A stretch of 64,000 nt of DNA from Lasiosphaeria ovina (GCA_033439765.1 JAULSN010000011.1:1-64000); one strand, 5' to 3'; shown: positions 32,135-44,509, numbered from the stretch's first letter. Notes: generated from the sequence alone by a model not told the origin. A program made the numbers and translations.

Positions 32135-32533
32135 CTAGTCCGTGTTGCAACCCGGCACATACGACTCGGGAGGCGGAGGCCAATAGGGACAGGCATGCTT
32201 GTAGCCGGCAATGCCGCCCTCTGGGGACCAGCAGCCGACGCCCGACTGGATGCCGGGGTCGGAGCAGTTGGGAGTTTGGAAGACGGTCAATGTGCAATAT
32301 CGGTTAATGGTGTAGGCCTCAATCGACTTGTAGACAATGCCTGTGTAGAATGTGCGGCAGTCGCCGCAGCCGTCGCCTTCGGCGAACTGGACGATGAGCT
32401 TCTCCCCGGCTGGGCAACCGTCCTGTTCGGAAACGCCAAACGAGCCGATTAACGGGACGCGTTCTTGAACAACAGCCGCAAGAGTGCTGGCGTAAAGCGC
32501 CCCAAGGGTAGTGAGGACGAGGCGGGGCTGCAT
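32135..32533 (-). CDS. Small secreted cysteine-rich protein
   Basis: Single exon, 132 residues, ATG at 32533. It has an N-terminal signal peptide (MQPRLVLTTLGALYASTLA). The mature part is about 110 residues with eight Cys (DGCPAG, DGCGDC, RYCTL, PNCSD, GCWSP, HACPYW, PGCNTD), an even number compatible with four disulfides. The C-terminus is proline-rich (WPPPPESYVPG). I do not recognise the family. Size, export signal and Cys content are those of fungal effector-like or surface-active secreted proteins, but nothing shows a host target. Codon use is like the neighbours. The gene converges with the isochorismatase-like gene. Confidence 0.72.
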   Translation of the reverse strand: MQPRLVLTTLGALYASTLAAVVQERVPLIGSFGVSEQDGCPAGEKLIVQFAEGDGCGDCRTFYTGIVYKSIEAYTINRYCTLTVFQTPNCSDPGIQSGVGCWSPEGGIAGYKHACPYWPPPPESYVPGCNTD

Positions 32534-33890
32534 CCTTGAGGCTTGAAACGTTGTGTAACTTGTGTTTGGCGATTGTTGATTACTGGCTGCTGTAAGAGGG
32601 ATCGCTGGAACTGCCGCAAAAAAAGCTTTGTTTCTCTTTTCAGCGTGGGTTTTCGCCGGGACGATAATTCCTTGCCAAAAGTCCTAGGTAGGTAAGGTAG
32701 TTAGGAGCGGTGCCCTTCATTTTGTACTGTATTGTAGTTACCCTCCCCGAAATCCGTATCTATCTAGGTCTAAATGGGACCGATCACGGTAATGGGCTGG
32801 CCGTGAAGCGTGACAGGTTTGGCCTCCCGCCATAGATCAGGCAGCAGCAGCTATCGCGAGCGTTGCCAACGGCTGCCAGACGGCCATCGGGCCAAGAGCC
32901 CGTTTTTGGTGAGGATACGAGAAAAGGGCACATTATCATGTGATGACAGGGGGTTTTGCATGCAGCTGAGGTTCTAAAGCTCAATATTTACACCTAATTT
33001 GGCCTTGTGTGCGGGGTGCAGTGCATCAACCCCTGGGCTAGGCAATCCACTGCGGTTCAATACGAACGGCAAAGGAGGGTGTGACCAGAAGCAGGCATGA
33101 AGTCGAAATGAGAAAGAAAGGAAAAGAAAGAGAAGAATAACGAAAGTGATTTGGAGAATAGCTCCCGGGCAAGAGTCGGCGATGATGTTTAATTAAGGGT
33201 ATCCAAGTAAAATACAGGTGAATAATACATAGTTGGTACCTGGTAGTGCCGAGGGGGTGGCGGGTGGCAGAGGGGCCCATCAGTCTACCTACAGCGCTAG
33301 CCATAAAGAGGGAGGGACCAACAGAATGGTTGAAAATGAACATGATCGACGAAAGCATCCGTAACACAACAAAGGTTAATTAATAAATTCGTGGGTATTA
33401 CATTGTCACCTTACCCAAGGTAACGCCGATCCGGTGTAGAAGCAGGCCCTGTTCCAGATAGTTTTACCCCGCATCTTCTTCATTCGTGGGTCGAATCATC
33501 AATAATGAGATCCAAGCCACGCATCATGAGGCGTATGTTTCCCAGCGGAACCTAGAGAGTAGGGCGGCTCATTGCCAACTTTCTTTCCTATCGATCAACG
33601 CGTATCGGTGCGTATCGGTGCGCATATCTCAAAGGAATGTCCACAGATCAAGGCAGTATTGCCACCTTCCAAGGAACTAATAATAATTAGCCTGTCGATC
33701 GACCCCGCATCGGAATTCCGAATCCCCCGCACAAAGGGGTATATTTGGCCTCGAGAGTTCTGTTCGGTGGTCTCACCTCAATACGGTGCCAAAGAGCTAT
33801 CGTCTTTGACTGAGGTAGGTACCTATCCACGTTGAATCAGTAATTAATAATTATCATCATCATCATCATCATTATTTCCTTGGTTCGGCC
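32534..33890. other. Intergenic, 1.4 kb, short repeats
   Basis: No gene recognised. Contains TAGGTA-type repeats at 32684-32700 and 33811-33826, a 10-bp tandem duplication (cgtatcggtg x2) at 33601-33620 and an (ATC)6 run at 33854-33872 just before the next start codon. Confidence 0.5.
33854..33872 (+). repeat. (ATC)6 microsatellite in the SDR 5' leader
   Basis: Six ATC units, 18 bases upstream of ATG 33891, so within the likely 5' UTR. Confidence 0.8.
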
Positions 33891-35141
33891 ATGGCCTCTA
33901 AGTACGACGCCGACACAACAGCCTCTACACTGGTCGATGACCTGGCCAGCGAGATCAAGGACAAGGTTATTCTGGTGACTGGAGTGTCGTCTGGTGGGCT
34001 GGGCGCCACATTTGCTCTGGCGGCTGCCAAGGCGCAGCCGGCGTTGCTTATTCTCGCAAGCCGCAACCCGGCCAAGACCAAGGAGACAGCCAACGCCATT
34101 GCCCAATCCTTTCCACACGTCCGCACTCGGGCCCTGGAGCTGGATCTCGGCTCGCTTGCCAAGGTCCGTGAAGCCGCGAACCAGGTCAACTCGTGGGACG
34201 ATGTCCCCGCCATCGACGTCCTGGTCAACAATGCTGGCATCATGGCAGTCCCCTATTCCGTGTCTCCCGACGGATTCGAGAGCCAACTGGCCACCAACCA
34301 TTTGGGTCCTTTCCTTTTCACCAACCTGATAATAGAAAAGATTCTTGCCTCCAAATCGCCGCGCGTCGTCAATGTCAGCAGCGACGGCCACCGTCTGGGC
34401 CCATTCCGGTTCGATGACTACAATTTCCATGTGCGTACTGCTCCCTCGCGTCCACCCGACAATGGGCAGGTCACATGGCTTGCATGATTGGATGCTGATA
34501 ACAAGCCTTTTACCTTGCAGGGCGGCGACTCTTACAACAAATGGCGGGCCTATGGTCAATCCAAGACGGCGAACATGCTATTCGCCCTTTCCCTGGCCGA
34601 GAAGCTGGGACCAAAGAGTAGCCTACATGCCTTGGCCAAGAAGCTAAAGCCAAAGAGCGGGCTGCTGCTTGCCTTTAGCCTACATCCGGGGGTGATCATG
34701 CAGACTAGTCTGAGTGGCAGCTTAGATTGGGCAACAGATCTCCCGGGTTTACGTGAGTCGAGTCACATGCATCCGCAGTTTCGGTGCTTCAAAGTCATAC
34801 CACCGGTGCTAACATTCGCTTCAGGTGATGCCGACAAAGCGATCGGGAATCGGGAAGCATGGGAAGAATTCAAGGTGAAAACACCGGAACAAGGGGTCGC
34901 AACTCACGTCTATGCGGCCTTTCACCCCGAATTGAAGAGTAAGGCATGTCCTCCCGCTCGTTGCCCGCAAACTTGCTAATAATACTATTCCATCAAAGCA
35001 CACAGCGGAGCGTACCTCCAAGATTCTCATATCGCCGATCCATGGGTAGATACGGTCAAGCCGTGGGGGACCAGTCTGGTGGAGGCCGAGAGGTTGTGGA
35101 AGTTGAGCGAGAAACTGGTGGGACAAGAGTTCGCGTACTGA
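33891..35141 (+). CDS. Short-chain dehydrogenase/reductase
   Basis: NAD(P)-dependent oxidoreductase of the classical SDR fold, similar to fungal retinol-dehydrogenase/WW-domain oxidoreductase-like SDRs. Four exons splice in frame: 33891-34430, 34521-34752, 34825-34938 and 34999-35141 (342 residues). Visible motifs: cofactor turn VILVTGVSSGGLGATFA, a basic residue at ASRNPAKT favouring NADP(H), DVLVNNAGIM, NVSSDG, and the catalytic YGQSKTAN after the first junction. The C-terminus reads DPWVDTVKPWGTSLVEAERLWKLSE, typical for this subgroup. The substrate cannot be inferred. The 5' leader contains an ATC microsatellite. Confidence 0.88.
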
Positions 35142-35335
35142 CCCGCTGGGCCGCTGGCACATTTCCATTTCGTACACCCCTTCAGAAATAGCAGCAGCAC
35201 AGTTTGCGCTCAACTTGGGGTCCGAGAAGTCACCAATTCATGGGGGTTTAAACAAGAACGGATACTCCATAATTGCCTAGTCTATTGCCCAATGACGTGC
35301 CTGTTCTTTGTTCAACTACCTACCTACCTAGGCAC

Positions 35336-37651
35336 CTACCATAACTCGCAAGTGGGGTCCCTGGTCGGGCAGCTGAAGGCATCTCGGAACTGTCGCGAGT
35401 TCATCAAGGTGCCCTTGATTCGCACTGACCCAGGCGAGTGCACACCAGTCAACACCTGGGTTTGCAGAGACCCAGGTGTTGCTTTCATGCACCACAGATT
35501 CCCAAAGGCAACAAAAAAAAGCTGCTCGTGCGAGAAGTGATTCAGCCCAGGCACGTCCAAGTCTTGCTGGTCGTTGCGGACCCGCTGCCAAGCGGCGAAG
35601 GCTGCGTCAAGGCCAGCCGCGTCGGCTATGTTCTCCCCCTGTGTCTGTTTGCCGTTAATGTACGCTGTCTTGTTCTTCCCTACCGTGACGGTAAAGTTGT
35701 TATACTGGTCCACAAAGCAGCCGGCGCGTCGGTTGTACTCTTCTGAGGTGGCATTTGTCCACCAGTCCAACTTGCGGCCCCGCGAGTCGAACATTCGGCC
35801 GTGTACGTCAAATCCGTGAGATATCTCGTGCCCTGCGATGGCGCCAAAGCCTCCGTAGTTCACGTAGCTCGGCAGGTCGCCGTGAAAGATGGGTGGCTGC
35901 ATGATGCCCGCCGGGAACACTATCTCGTTGAGGCCTAGATCGTAGTAGGCGTTTACGGTTGAAGCCGTCATGGCCCATCTTTTCCGATCCGTCGGCTTGC
36001 TGAGCTGTAGCCAGCGCTGTTTTACACGCCATTGCACCACGACAATCATGTTGGCGAAATAAGAATCCGAGATAGTTATGTCAGCGTAGTAGTCACGCAA
36101 AGAGACAGGGTCTGTGATGTTGGGAGCCTAAGACGGGGGTCAGTTGTGGTACCGAATTAAGCATATTGAGGCTGATTGGATAGTGAGGGTGTCTCTGAGT
36201 GCTCACTTCGGATGGATACCCAATCTTTTGTTCCATTTCCCGGACCTTTTCCGCTGCCGCCTTTTTAACAACCTTTTCCATCCAAGCCACTGCTGAAAAC
36301 TTGTCAAAGTAGACATTCCTAATATTGGCAATGATCTGGTTTCCTAGGTTGCGGTCTCTAGCCGAGAACGTGTTGTCGATGAAGAAACGACTCAAGATCC
36401 AGCCGAGGTCACCATCCACCTGAGATAAACACCAACGCCACCGTTCGGCCTCGGAATCCGGCTCTCGTCCCCGCAGTTTGTTTTTTAACCGCTGATACGG
36501 CTTTAGAACCTCGGGGGCTATGATGTTCATTTCGAAGGCTTGGATAACCTTCCACAAAAGGTATACCTGCAAAGTCTTGAGCGGTGTCTCGGAGAGGATC
36601 GCCGAGACATCTCGCAAAAAATTGGGAAATTGGACGATAACGTCAGCAGTAGCGTGATTGGCAGGGGCCAGTGATGAAATCGTTCGGTCCACGCTGAGCT
36701 GTGGGATCATTCGGGAGGCTTCTTCGACTGTCATACGGTTGATTGAGTGCTAAGGATGAGCAAGGGCTGTTAGTCAAGTGCAGATAGTGTGGCAGTGCTG
36801 GTTAGGGTCAGAGAAAATCTCACCTCAACATCCCTAAGGTCAACAAGGTCGGGAGTGATGTTTGCAATGCGAGTCTCGAGTTGGACGACGGTTACTGCCT
36901 CTTCGGTCCAGTTGCCCGAGCTTCTATTCATAGGATGTATCGTCTTGAGAACATGTGCCATGGTATGCTGGTACTCTGTCAAGAGGCTTGCTTTTTTGTA
37001 GTAATCCTTGGAGCCCAGCCCGATGTCTGTGCTGGGACTTATGTGAACAAGTTGGACATCGGAGTCTTTCGGATCGCTGTCGACGTGGACGATAACTATG
37101 GGCAAGATTCCTAGTTGCCCCAGATAGGCGAACGAGTCGGACAGGTTATGTGAGGCGAAGGTTTCGGAGAGATGGTCCAGCAGGTCGACTATGGGCTTGA
37201 CGCCGAGATTGGAGATGGCTGTCACGCCCATGCAGGCATTGTAGGCACGCTGCATGTCCTCAAAGTTGGCCTGGTCGATGGAGACGGCGGTGGCATCAAG
37301 GCTCCGGGGCGAGAAGTGCGAGTGGCTTGACTCACCGGGATAAGGGCCTTCGAGGATGGCTCGGAGCGTGTCGTCTCCAGCGTCGCTCACGACGGAGAAC
37401 GTACTTACTTGACCCTGGTCTGGCCGAAGGTCATGGCTCTGCTTCCAACCACCGCAGACAATCTCTTCGAAGTCGGTACAAGCGTCGAGCTGCGCGTGAT
37501 TCGGCGAGAGGTTGCTCGCAAAGTCAGACGCGAGGCGAAGACATGCCGGCGTCAGGCACAGCGCCCGGGTGATGTTCATGACGGGCCTGACACGGTCTCT
37601 AGATCTCTTTTGGCACGATGCAGATGGGTTAGAGAAGTCCCTGAAATCCAT
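35336..37651 (-). CDS. M13 family zinc metallopeptidase (neprilysin/endothelin-converting-enzyme type)
   Basis: Three exons, 37651-36824, 36749-36207 and 36127-35336, give 720 residues. N-terminal M13 features: CLTPACLRLASDFASNL, ACTDFEEIVCGGW. The catalytic domain has VNAYYDLGLNEIVFPAGIM, zinc site GHEISHGFDVHG (HExxH), and GENIADAAGLDAAF with the third ligand Glu. The C-terminus ends in CELW, the usual C-x-x-W close. Family members cleave oligopeptides, usually at the cell surface through an N-terminal membrane anchor. I see no anchor or signal here: Met 37651 begins MDFRDFSNPSASC. Either an upstream exon is missed or the enzyme is intracellular. Met 37579 is an alternative start. The 5' flank up to 37860 shows no clear hydrophobic exon. 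Confidence 0.88.
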
Positions 37652-38582
37652 CTACCTGATGTGGATAATTAGTTGCGTGGGAATTTTGCTGGGCCCCTCG
37701 GCTATCGAACCTCTGCCACCTTCGGCTCCCGCTCGGCTGCCGTTGAGTCTAAACCCAAACAGCGGAAGAATTAACTTACTTTGTATTAAGTTATTATCCG
37801 GTGCTTTTGCAGGCCTCATTTTCTCTCGGTTTGAAGTTCAAACTTAAAAGTTCGATGCGATTCGGGTTAATTACGAGTATACGCTTACACATCAACGAGA
37901 TTCAACCGGCTCGTAGTTGAGTTTAAATCTATCGTCGCAAACACAAGTTGTTAAAAAATACCAAGAAATTAATAATGAAATGTCTTAACTAGTATATCAG
38001 AAATTAGTTGATGGGCCAGCAAGGACTACTTACATAGCTAATAATACAAACATAGATTTGGAAACGGCCCTCCAAGTCCGACCTGCCGTCAATTGGAATT
38101 CCCAACCCCACCCCTCATTGAGCAAAAAAAACCGGCGGCGAGAGACGAATATCAAACAACATATGAACGGGTGATGGGCGGGGACGGGGGGCGGGATCGG
38201 GCGGGTTTAGTTCGCCCACGTCACCTCATCTTGTCATCTTGAACATGCTCTTGGCGCTCGTCACCGCTCTTCTACTTGTCCAGCCGAATTCACGTGGAGA
38301 CTCGAGGATATATTGCGTGGTGCAACTCGACGAGCAGAGCCCCCGTAGCCATGCCCCCCCAAAATATTAGCAGCGTATTATCTCATGGCCACTACACGAC
38401 AGCATGTCTCTGTCCGTCTCCGTTGGCGCCAATAGGCAAACCCGCACGCTCAGCTGCCGACGTCAGCGGTCGGTCCTTCTCTACACCACCGCCCAAGGGC
38501 CAGCTACCTCGGTGACGAGCCCACATTAGGCCCTCGGTAATGCTGTTTTCGAGAAGAGTAACACTAAACGACACGGATTTAA
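37652..38582. other. Intergenic, no gene recognised
   Basis: Upstream of the M13 gene. It could contain a missed first exon, but I see no open hydrophobic stretch. AT-rich around 37780-38040. Confidence 0.45.
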
Positions 38583-39080
38583 TCAGCATGTTGTATCGTT
38601 GTTGGCCGCTGCGGAACGCGGATATACATACAAGCCAATAATGTTGAATGCTTGGACAGTATGCTTCAGACCACACCGGTTCACCAGTGGCGGCGAGTTG
38701 TAGTAGCACCGGTGCCCGCTGTAGTCCTGGGACGAGAAGATGACAGACGTGAGCCAAAGGTATGATAGCGCCAAGTTTAGCGGAAGAAGGTAACCACGGT
38801 AGGCCTTGAGGGCTGGCAAAAACATGGCGACTAGGTAGATGAAAAGCGTGACAACGGCCTATGCATGATTAGCTGCTAGGCCTGACCAGCCTTCCAGTAC
38901 CTCGATGCCCGGGGCGTACAATGACCTCCTGGTAGATCATGTGAGTTCCGCGGGCTCGGTAGTGGTGGATGAAGTAGGATAGAATGCCCGTGGTAATGGC
39001 CGACGATGCCAGTACAATGAAATTGTTGCCCTGAGAATGGTGCGGGGGATGGTATTACTGGCGCGCTTGGCGCTGTCCAT
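38583..39080 (-). pseudogene. MARVEL-like membrane protein, incomplete or broken
   Basis: From ATG 39080 the frame reads MDSAKRASNTIPRTIL, the usual start of fungal MARVEL-domain proteins. The expected first transmembrane segment is then missing. A second frame picks up with GNNFIVLASSAITTGILSYF. A spliceable intron follows, then AVVTLFIYLVAMFLPALKAY, LLPLNLALSYLWLTSVIFSS, QDYSGHRCYYNSPPLV and CGLKHTVQAFNIIGL. A donor (gtatgt) follows but I find no last transmembrane exon. The shift near 39045 is either a frameshift or deletion, or a mis-seen exon. MARVEL proteins are four-helix membrane proteins of unknown role in fungi. Confidence 0.5.
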
Positions 39081-41708
39081 GGTTGCGGTTGGATTTCGTG
39101 TCTGTTGAGGCTGACGTGGACTCGTAGAGTGGGTGGTCGCGGGCAGCAGGTTGGATTGGATCTCGTACGACAAAAAGATCAACCGCAGAACATGGCTCTA
39201 GGACTTATGGGAACTGGCCAGAGATCTGATTATATGTGCCTGCGTTCTGGTTAGCAACGACAGATGACTGAGGTAGCTAAAGGGATGTCCCGCAACCTCC
39301 ATTCGCGGCAGTTTTGGCCGGTGTCCATAACGTGCGGATGTCAACAGCGCCATGACGTGCCTATCACGGTGCAAGTTCAGTCCTGGCGGGCTACCAAAGT
39401 CGTTTTCGCCATAAGAACATCAATGCGCGTATGCGACACTTGACTGTGCTAGACCTGCGGCGGAGTAGGCTTCGGTGCACTTATGCCTAGCCCTGGATGA
39501 GTCGAGCGAAGCCGTACGGGCATCATGAAGCAACCGCCGCATCATGGGCCGTAATACTGTGATGACAGTCTTGCGTAAAACACGGATAAAAAACTCAAAT
39601 AGCAAATTAGCCTTTCAGGTGGAGTAGCGCGTGGTAGGCTTCCTGGAACATGACTTCGGACAGGCGAGTTATACTTTTCTTTGGTACTGGGGTAGTGGAG
39701 GGAAACCATCGTTTTGTCCAAAACTAGAATTACATGGCATGAATCGGCTTCTCCTCGCATTGCATTCGCCTGTCTGGATGCCTACTGGAAAGAACAAAGC
39801 CTTGAACGCTGCGCCACTTCATGTCTGATCTGTCTGTGGTGACGCCATCAACCAGACGAACCTGTTGCAACTAGTAAGTAATCCAAGGCCAAATTCCTCC
39901 TCCAACATAGGGTTGAGCAAGTCACGCATTAGACGGGAAAGCGGAGAAAGTTGTAAAGGGCTGGAGATCAAATGATGTCAAGAGAGCTATCATGCAAACG
40001 AATGGCAGGCGCGATGGATGGGGTCTGGGGTTGACTTCCGCGGCTGCACTTGCATAGCGGTGGAAGTAAAGATGTGAGTTAACGATAACGATCTCGCTTT
40101 AAAGGAGACGGCTGCCCACTCGTCACCACTGCAGGTAAACGAAGAGTTCGTGGGAGCGCCACGGCGGGAGTCGCAAAGGTGGCCCTGGGGATCGGTGAAA
40201 TCGAGACGAACAGACTCTCTGCCAAATCGAGACATCGCCCGAGTTGAAGACCACATGTCGACGACTTGAGTCAAATTGGAGCTAGTAAATATCGGCGGAC
40301 TTCCATATCCTGCTTACCATAACCAATCAGGCTCCTTATTCTGTTAGACTCTCACTTGGTCTTCTTCTGACGGCTCTGGGTACCCGGGTCGGGCCAGGTG
40401 CCCATTGACGAGCATCGATGTAGAAGCTTGTCCGTCGCCTGCAACAAAAGTCGCCAATATTTCCATCTTGGGTGGGATATGTTAATTCGACTGCTGCACG
40501 GGACGAGTCAAGTAGTGGGCTTCTCTTCAGGAAATACTGGGATGACCCAGACACGGTTGTATCTCGAACTATGCGGGTTGGGAACTCGGAAGTCGGTAGG
40601 CCCGATGGCAAACATGGGATGACGAGACGGGTGGTGGCTATTGTCGATATGTGCGTACCTAGCATCGTGACTACCGGGTCCATACGACAGGACAACTAAA
40701 CAGGCACCATGTAGTGGTAGCTGGGAAACACGCAAGTCAGAATAGGGTATGCCAGGTGTCAAACCGGGGACAATGGGATTGGACCTGTGGATGGATGGTA
40801 CGACCATCATTGAGAAGAGACGGGCGAGAACTAAGGGTGGGCGTACGGTTGAAGGAGGACTTCGAAGAGACATCGGCCAACCGACCGAGGAAGGTACGAA
40901 TACCTAGCTCGTCGCCAGTCAATTAAACCCGAGCAAAAGGGATCGACGACCAAGATTGGATCTGCCTAATGTTGCTCGTGACAGTTGGAGGATGCCAAGT
41001 TAAGTATAGAGTACAGACCTAACCTCTCGCGCGAAGACGTGCCCGCTGAGAATTTGGGCCACCAACACCGACGACGGTTCTGGCAGGGATTAAACCCCGC
41101 CAAAGCGTTGGCCGTTCGTTGGGGAAGGTCGGGACTCGGAATATTTTCGCTGCCAACCTACATAGGAACCACTAAGGTAGCTTAGCACCCATGTCCGTCC
41201 CACATTTATTCCGACTGTGCTGGGCCGCGCTGCTGGTGAAACAAGAAGACGCGGAAACGCTAGAGTCCCGCCGAGCTCTTGGCATTTCCCAAAAACCCAA
41301 GCAAGCAGCCGCTGACAGAGCACGATATCTGTAATTGAACAATCTTGCAGCTTCTTCCTTCTGTTGGATCGAGGATTACGTTCCCCACCTACTAATGTAC
41401 CAATGTTGGCTGACGCAGCTACCTAGCCAGAAATGTGGGGGACCAGAATCCTGCCATCAACCAAATGTTCCGTTGGTAATGTCCACGGGTACGGGATACT
41501 CCGTAGGGTGCTGGGGAGTTGCTTCCCCTGCCACCGCGTCGCGACTCGCGACTTCGTTTTTAGGTTCCCAACTCCTTGCTTCACAACACGTTCCATTGTC
41601 GCTTGCATAGGTGCACGGTACCTGCTCCCGTCTGTAGGTTTCATCGCAAAATTTGGCCGTCGCTGCTTAATAGGTTGGGCCTCAATTCTGGCCCAGCAAC
41701 ATTGCAGC
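39081..41708. other. Intergenic, 2.6 kb, no gene seen
   Basis: Only short overlapping ORFs without recognisable features. One TACTCCGTA motif at about 41497. Confidence 0.45.
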
Positions 41709-42912
41709 ATGGGGTCATTTGTGTCAAGAAACGACTTTGTCGTTGACGGGCGGGTATGGATCTGATGTTCTTCTTACCTGGCGCACCGACGTGTCTGTAG
41801 CTATAGCAGGAGGTGGGCGCTAACGAAACACGCAGACAGTTCTGATTACCGGCGGCTCCAGTGGACTCGGGCTCAGCGCTGCGCGACAGCTTGCAGGAAA
41901 GGGGGCCAACGTTATTATCGTCGCGCGCAACACGGACAAACTTGAGGCAGCCGTCGACAAGATACGGGTAAGAGAGCTCGAGTGCTGTTCAGCTCATCGG
42001 CTGACGAGTTCTGTAATTACCTAGCAAGCTGCACGCTCTCCCGACGCCCAGCGATTCCATCATGTCTGCGCCGACGTGACGACGGCGGATGCCTGTGCAC
42101 GCGTCGTCGCCGATGCCATAGCATGGAACGGTGGTAGCCCGCCCGACGTGCTGTGGTGCTGTAGCGGTAGCGCTCATCCTTCATTGTTCATCGACACTCC
42201 GCTCGACCAGTTCCAGACCATGATGGACAGCAACTATTTTTCTTGCGTCTACATGGCCCACTCTGTTCTCAACGCCTGGTTCCGCCCTGCCAGCAGCAGC
42301 CACGATGCTAGTAAACAACCCGAACACCCGCCTCCTTTGCCTGCCCGCCCTCCCGCCCGCCACATCGTCTTCACCGGCTCCTTCGTCTCTTTCTTCAGCT
42401 TTGCCGGCTTCACGCCCTACTGCCCATCCAAGGCTGCCATCCGCTCCCTTTCCGACTCGCTCTCCCAGGAGATGAACCTGTATGCCGCTGCCTATCCCCA
42501 GCTGCCCCGTGTGCGCATCCACACCGTCTTCCCGGCTACCATGCCCACGCAGTCGCTTGACGACGAGAACGAGGTCAAAACGGACCTGACCAAAGCGCTT
42601 GAAGAGGGCGACCAGATACTGAAGCCTGAAGAGTGTGCCCGCCGCGCCATTGCCGGCCTCGAGCGTGGCGAGGAACTAGTTGCCACATCAACTATCATCC
42701 GCCTCGTCATGACCTCGGTTCTCGGCGGGAGTATCAGGGGCGGCTTCCTCAAAGGCCTCGTCGACACTGTCATCGGATGGCTTGTCCTGGTGGTTATGGT
42801 CTTCATCCGCTGGGACATGGACTCCAAGGTCTCCAAATGGGGTCGCCAGTATGGCGCAACCGGCATGCTTCCAGATCAAGGGGCAAGCCGCCAAGTCCTT
42901 TCCCCAAATTGA
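41709..42912 (+). CDS. TSC10: 3-ketodihydrosphingosine reductase
   Basis: SDR-family enzyme of the ER membrane that reduces 3-ketodihydrosphingosine to dihydrosphingosine with NADPH, the second step of sphingolipid synthesis. Three exons, 41709-41753, 41836-41967 and 42025-42912, give 354 residues. The 45-base first exon encodes MGSFVSRNDFVVDGR. It joins directly to TVLITGGSSGLGLSAARQLA, the cofactor loop. Further motifs: VLWCCSGSAHPSLFIDTP (family-specific), HIVFTGSFVSFFSFAGF, catalytic YCPSKAAIRSLSDSL, and the C-terminal membrane segment VDTVIGWLVLVVMVFIRWDM, then DSKVSKWGRQYG. These last blocks are characteristic of Tsc10/Ksr1 rather than other SDRs. The gene should be essential. Nothing looks broken. 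Confidence 0.9.
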
Positions 42913-43579
42913 CCCTGCAGCAATGATATTGACACCCATAGACTCATTCTACGGAATGTTCCGGGAGAAAAATGCAATAATACCATTTCCCTGGGTCTAG
43001 TGACTTCAGTCCAAGCCATACGAACCCCCAAACACCGATCGGGCCTAGCTCGGCTCTTTTGTTAACCAAGTTTCGCTTTGTGTCAGCCCCTTTTTGGACA
43101 CCAAACGACCCGTGATGCATCCTATCTGCTCTGGCATGCTTGATAATCATCAATTCAGCCAAATCCACAACACGTGTCTTGCGTTTTCCGACCCCGACTC
43201 CGTTCCGACTTCCGATCCCGATACCAACGTCGAGGGGGGTAATTGGCTCCCCAGTGGCCCCCCTCCCCTATAATTGTGGATTCGGTGTAATTCTACTCCC
43301 TACATAAGGCCTTGATGGATTGGTAATCCTCTCAATGTCTTCATGCGAAGAGATGCCAAGCGTAGATGCCCAATGTAGTTATTGTCATGGATTCTCTTAG
43401 GACTAGTGTGATCCATCTCTGTATCGTGCCCGCAGCTCGCGCCGGTTATCTGGGGCAGTTATATAAGAGACTCCCTTCTAACCTGTTATCGCAAGGTATC
43501 AGTAACCTCTATATTTGGTAGACTTGAACATCTTTCTCCGGAGCCTTGTCCCCTCAGCGAACCGTTAAAGACGAAAGAA
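42913..43579. other. Intergenic, promoter of the NmrA-like gene
   Basis: No gene seen. A TATA-like agttatataaga lies at about 43455, some 120 bases upstream of ATG 43580. Confidence 0.5.
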
Positions 43580-44509
43580 ATGGCTACGCGAGCTGCCTTC
43601 GTTTGTGGCGCGACTGGCACGCAGGGCGGCGCCGTGGCCAGCAAACTGAGAGCGCTTGGATGGGGCGTGCACGCTGCAACGCGAGATGACAAGTCTATTG
43701 AAGCCAAGTCTCTGGTTTCTATCGGGGTCAAGCTTACGGCCGGCTCGTGGGAAGACGAGTCGGTCCTCAAGGAGGCTCTTGCGGGCTGCCAGGCGCTGTT
43801 TATCAACCTCGTTTCGGAAATGACCCAACACCCTTCTGTCCAGGTCGAACTCGCCCGTCGCATCCTGCGCATTGCCAAAGATGTTGGCATCAAACACGCC
43901 ATTTTCTCGGGGTCCCTGGACCTCCTGGCGATTCCAGGCTTTGATCAAACTTCATTCATCGCTCCATTCTTCCAAGCTAAACTGGACATTGAGAAGGAAC
44001 TCCAACGCTCGGGTCTCGACTTCTGGACCATCCTTCGCCCGGCATTCTTCATGGCCAACTTCCTGCCGCCCAAAGTAAACTTCCAATATGGAAACGCCAC
44101 AGAGACTGGCGTTTTCCCCTCGGGATACAACGCAGACACGCCAATCCCACTCGTCGACCACCAAGACATCGCCGCATTTGCGGCCGCCGCTTTCCAGAAC
44201 CCCGAGACTTTCCACGCCAAGACGATTGACCTGGCTGGCGATATCATTCCATTCGGCCAAGTCCTGGAGTTGCTCTCGTCTGCAGCGGGACGCCGCCTTG
44301 TCGGAAAGTACTTTTCGGATGCAGAGCTTGACCAGGCTCTCGCCGAAGGCAAACCTTTCCCCAAGTTGCAGGCCTGCGGTCGTGGTGTGGCACAATTGGT
44401 TGATCTAGATCAGGCAAAGGTCTGGGGAGTTCCGCTCCACACATTCCACGACTTTTTGACGAGAGAGGCCGATGCAGTCAAAACAACATACCAGAGTGTG
44501 AAAGCATAA
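43580..44509 (+). CDS. NmrA-like family NAD(P)-binding protein
   Basis: Intronless, 309 residues. Atypical SDR of the NmrA/HSCARG type, which bind NAD(P) and act as redox sensors, regulators or reductases. The dinucleotide loop is AAFVCGATGTQGGAVASKL. Typical blocks follow: GWGVHAATRDDKSIEA, LVSIGVKLTAGSWED, VGIKHAIFSGSLDLL, APFFQAKLDIEKEL, LDFWTILRPAFFMANFL and PLVDHQDIAAFAAAAFQNP. No catalytic Tyr-x-x-x-Lys is apparent, as is usual for NmrA-like proteins. ATG 43580 follows gaaagaaATGG. It lies next to the sphingolipid gene without evident relation. It could equally be an isoflavone-reductase-like enzyme. Confidence 0.85.
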   Translation: MATRAAFVCGATGTQGGAVASKLRALGWGVHAATRDDKSIEAKSLVSIGVKLTAGSWEDESVLKEALAGCQALFINLVSEMTQHPSVQVELARRILRIAKDVGIKHAIFSGSLDLLAIPGFDQTSFIAPFFQAKLDIEKELQRSGLDFWTILRPAFFMANFLPPKVNFQYGNATETGVFPSGYNADTPIPLVDHQDIAAFAAAAFQNPETFHAKTIDLAGDIIPFGQVLELLSSAAGRRLVGKYFSDAELDQALAEGKPFPKLQACGRGVAQLVDLDQAKVWGVPLHTFHDFLTREADAVKTTYQSVKA

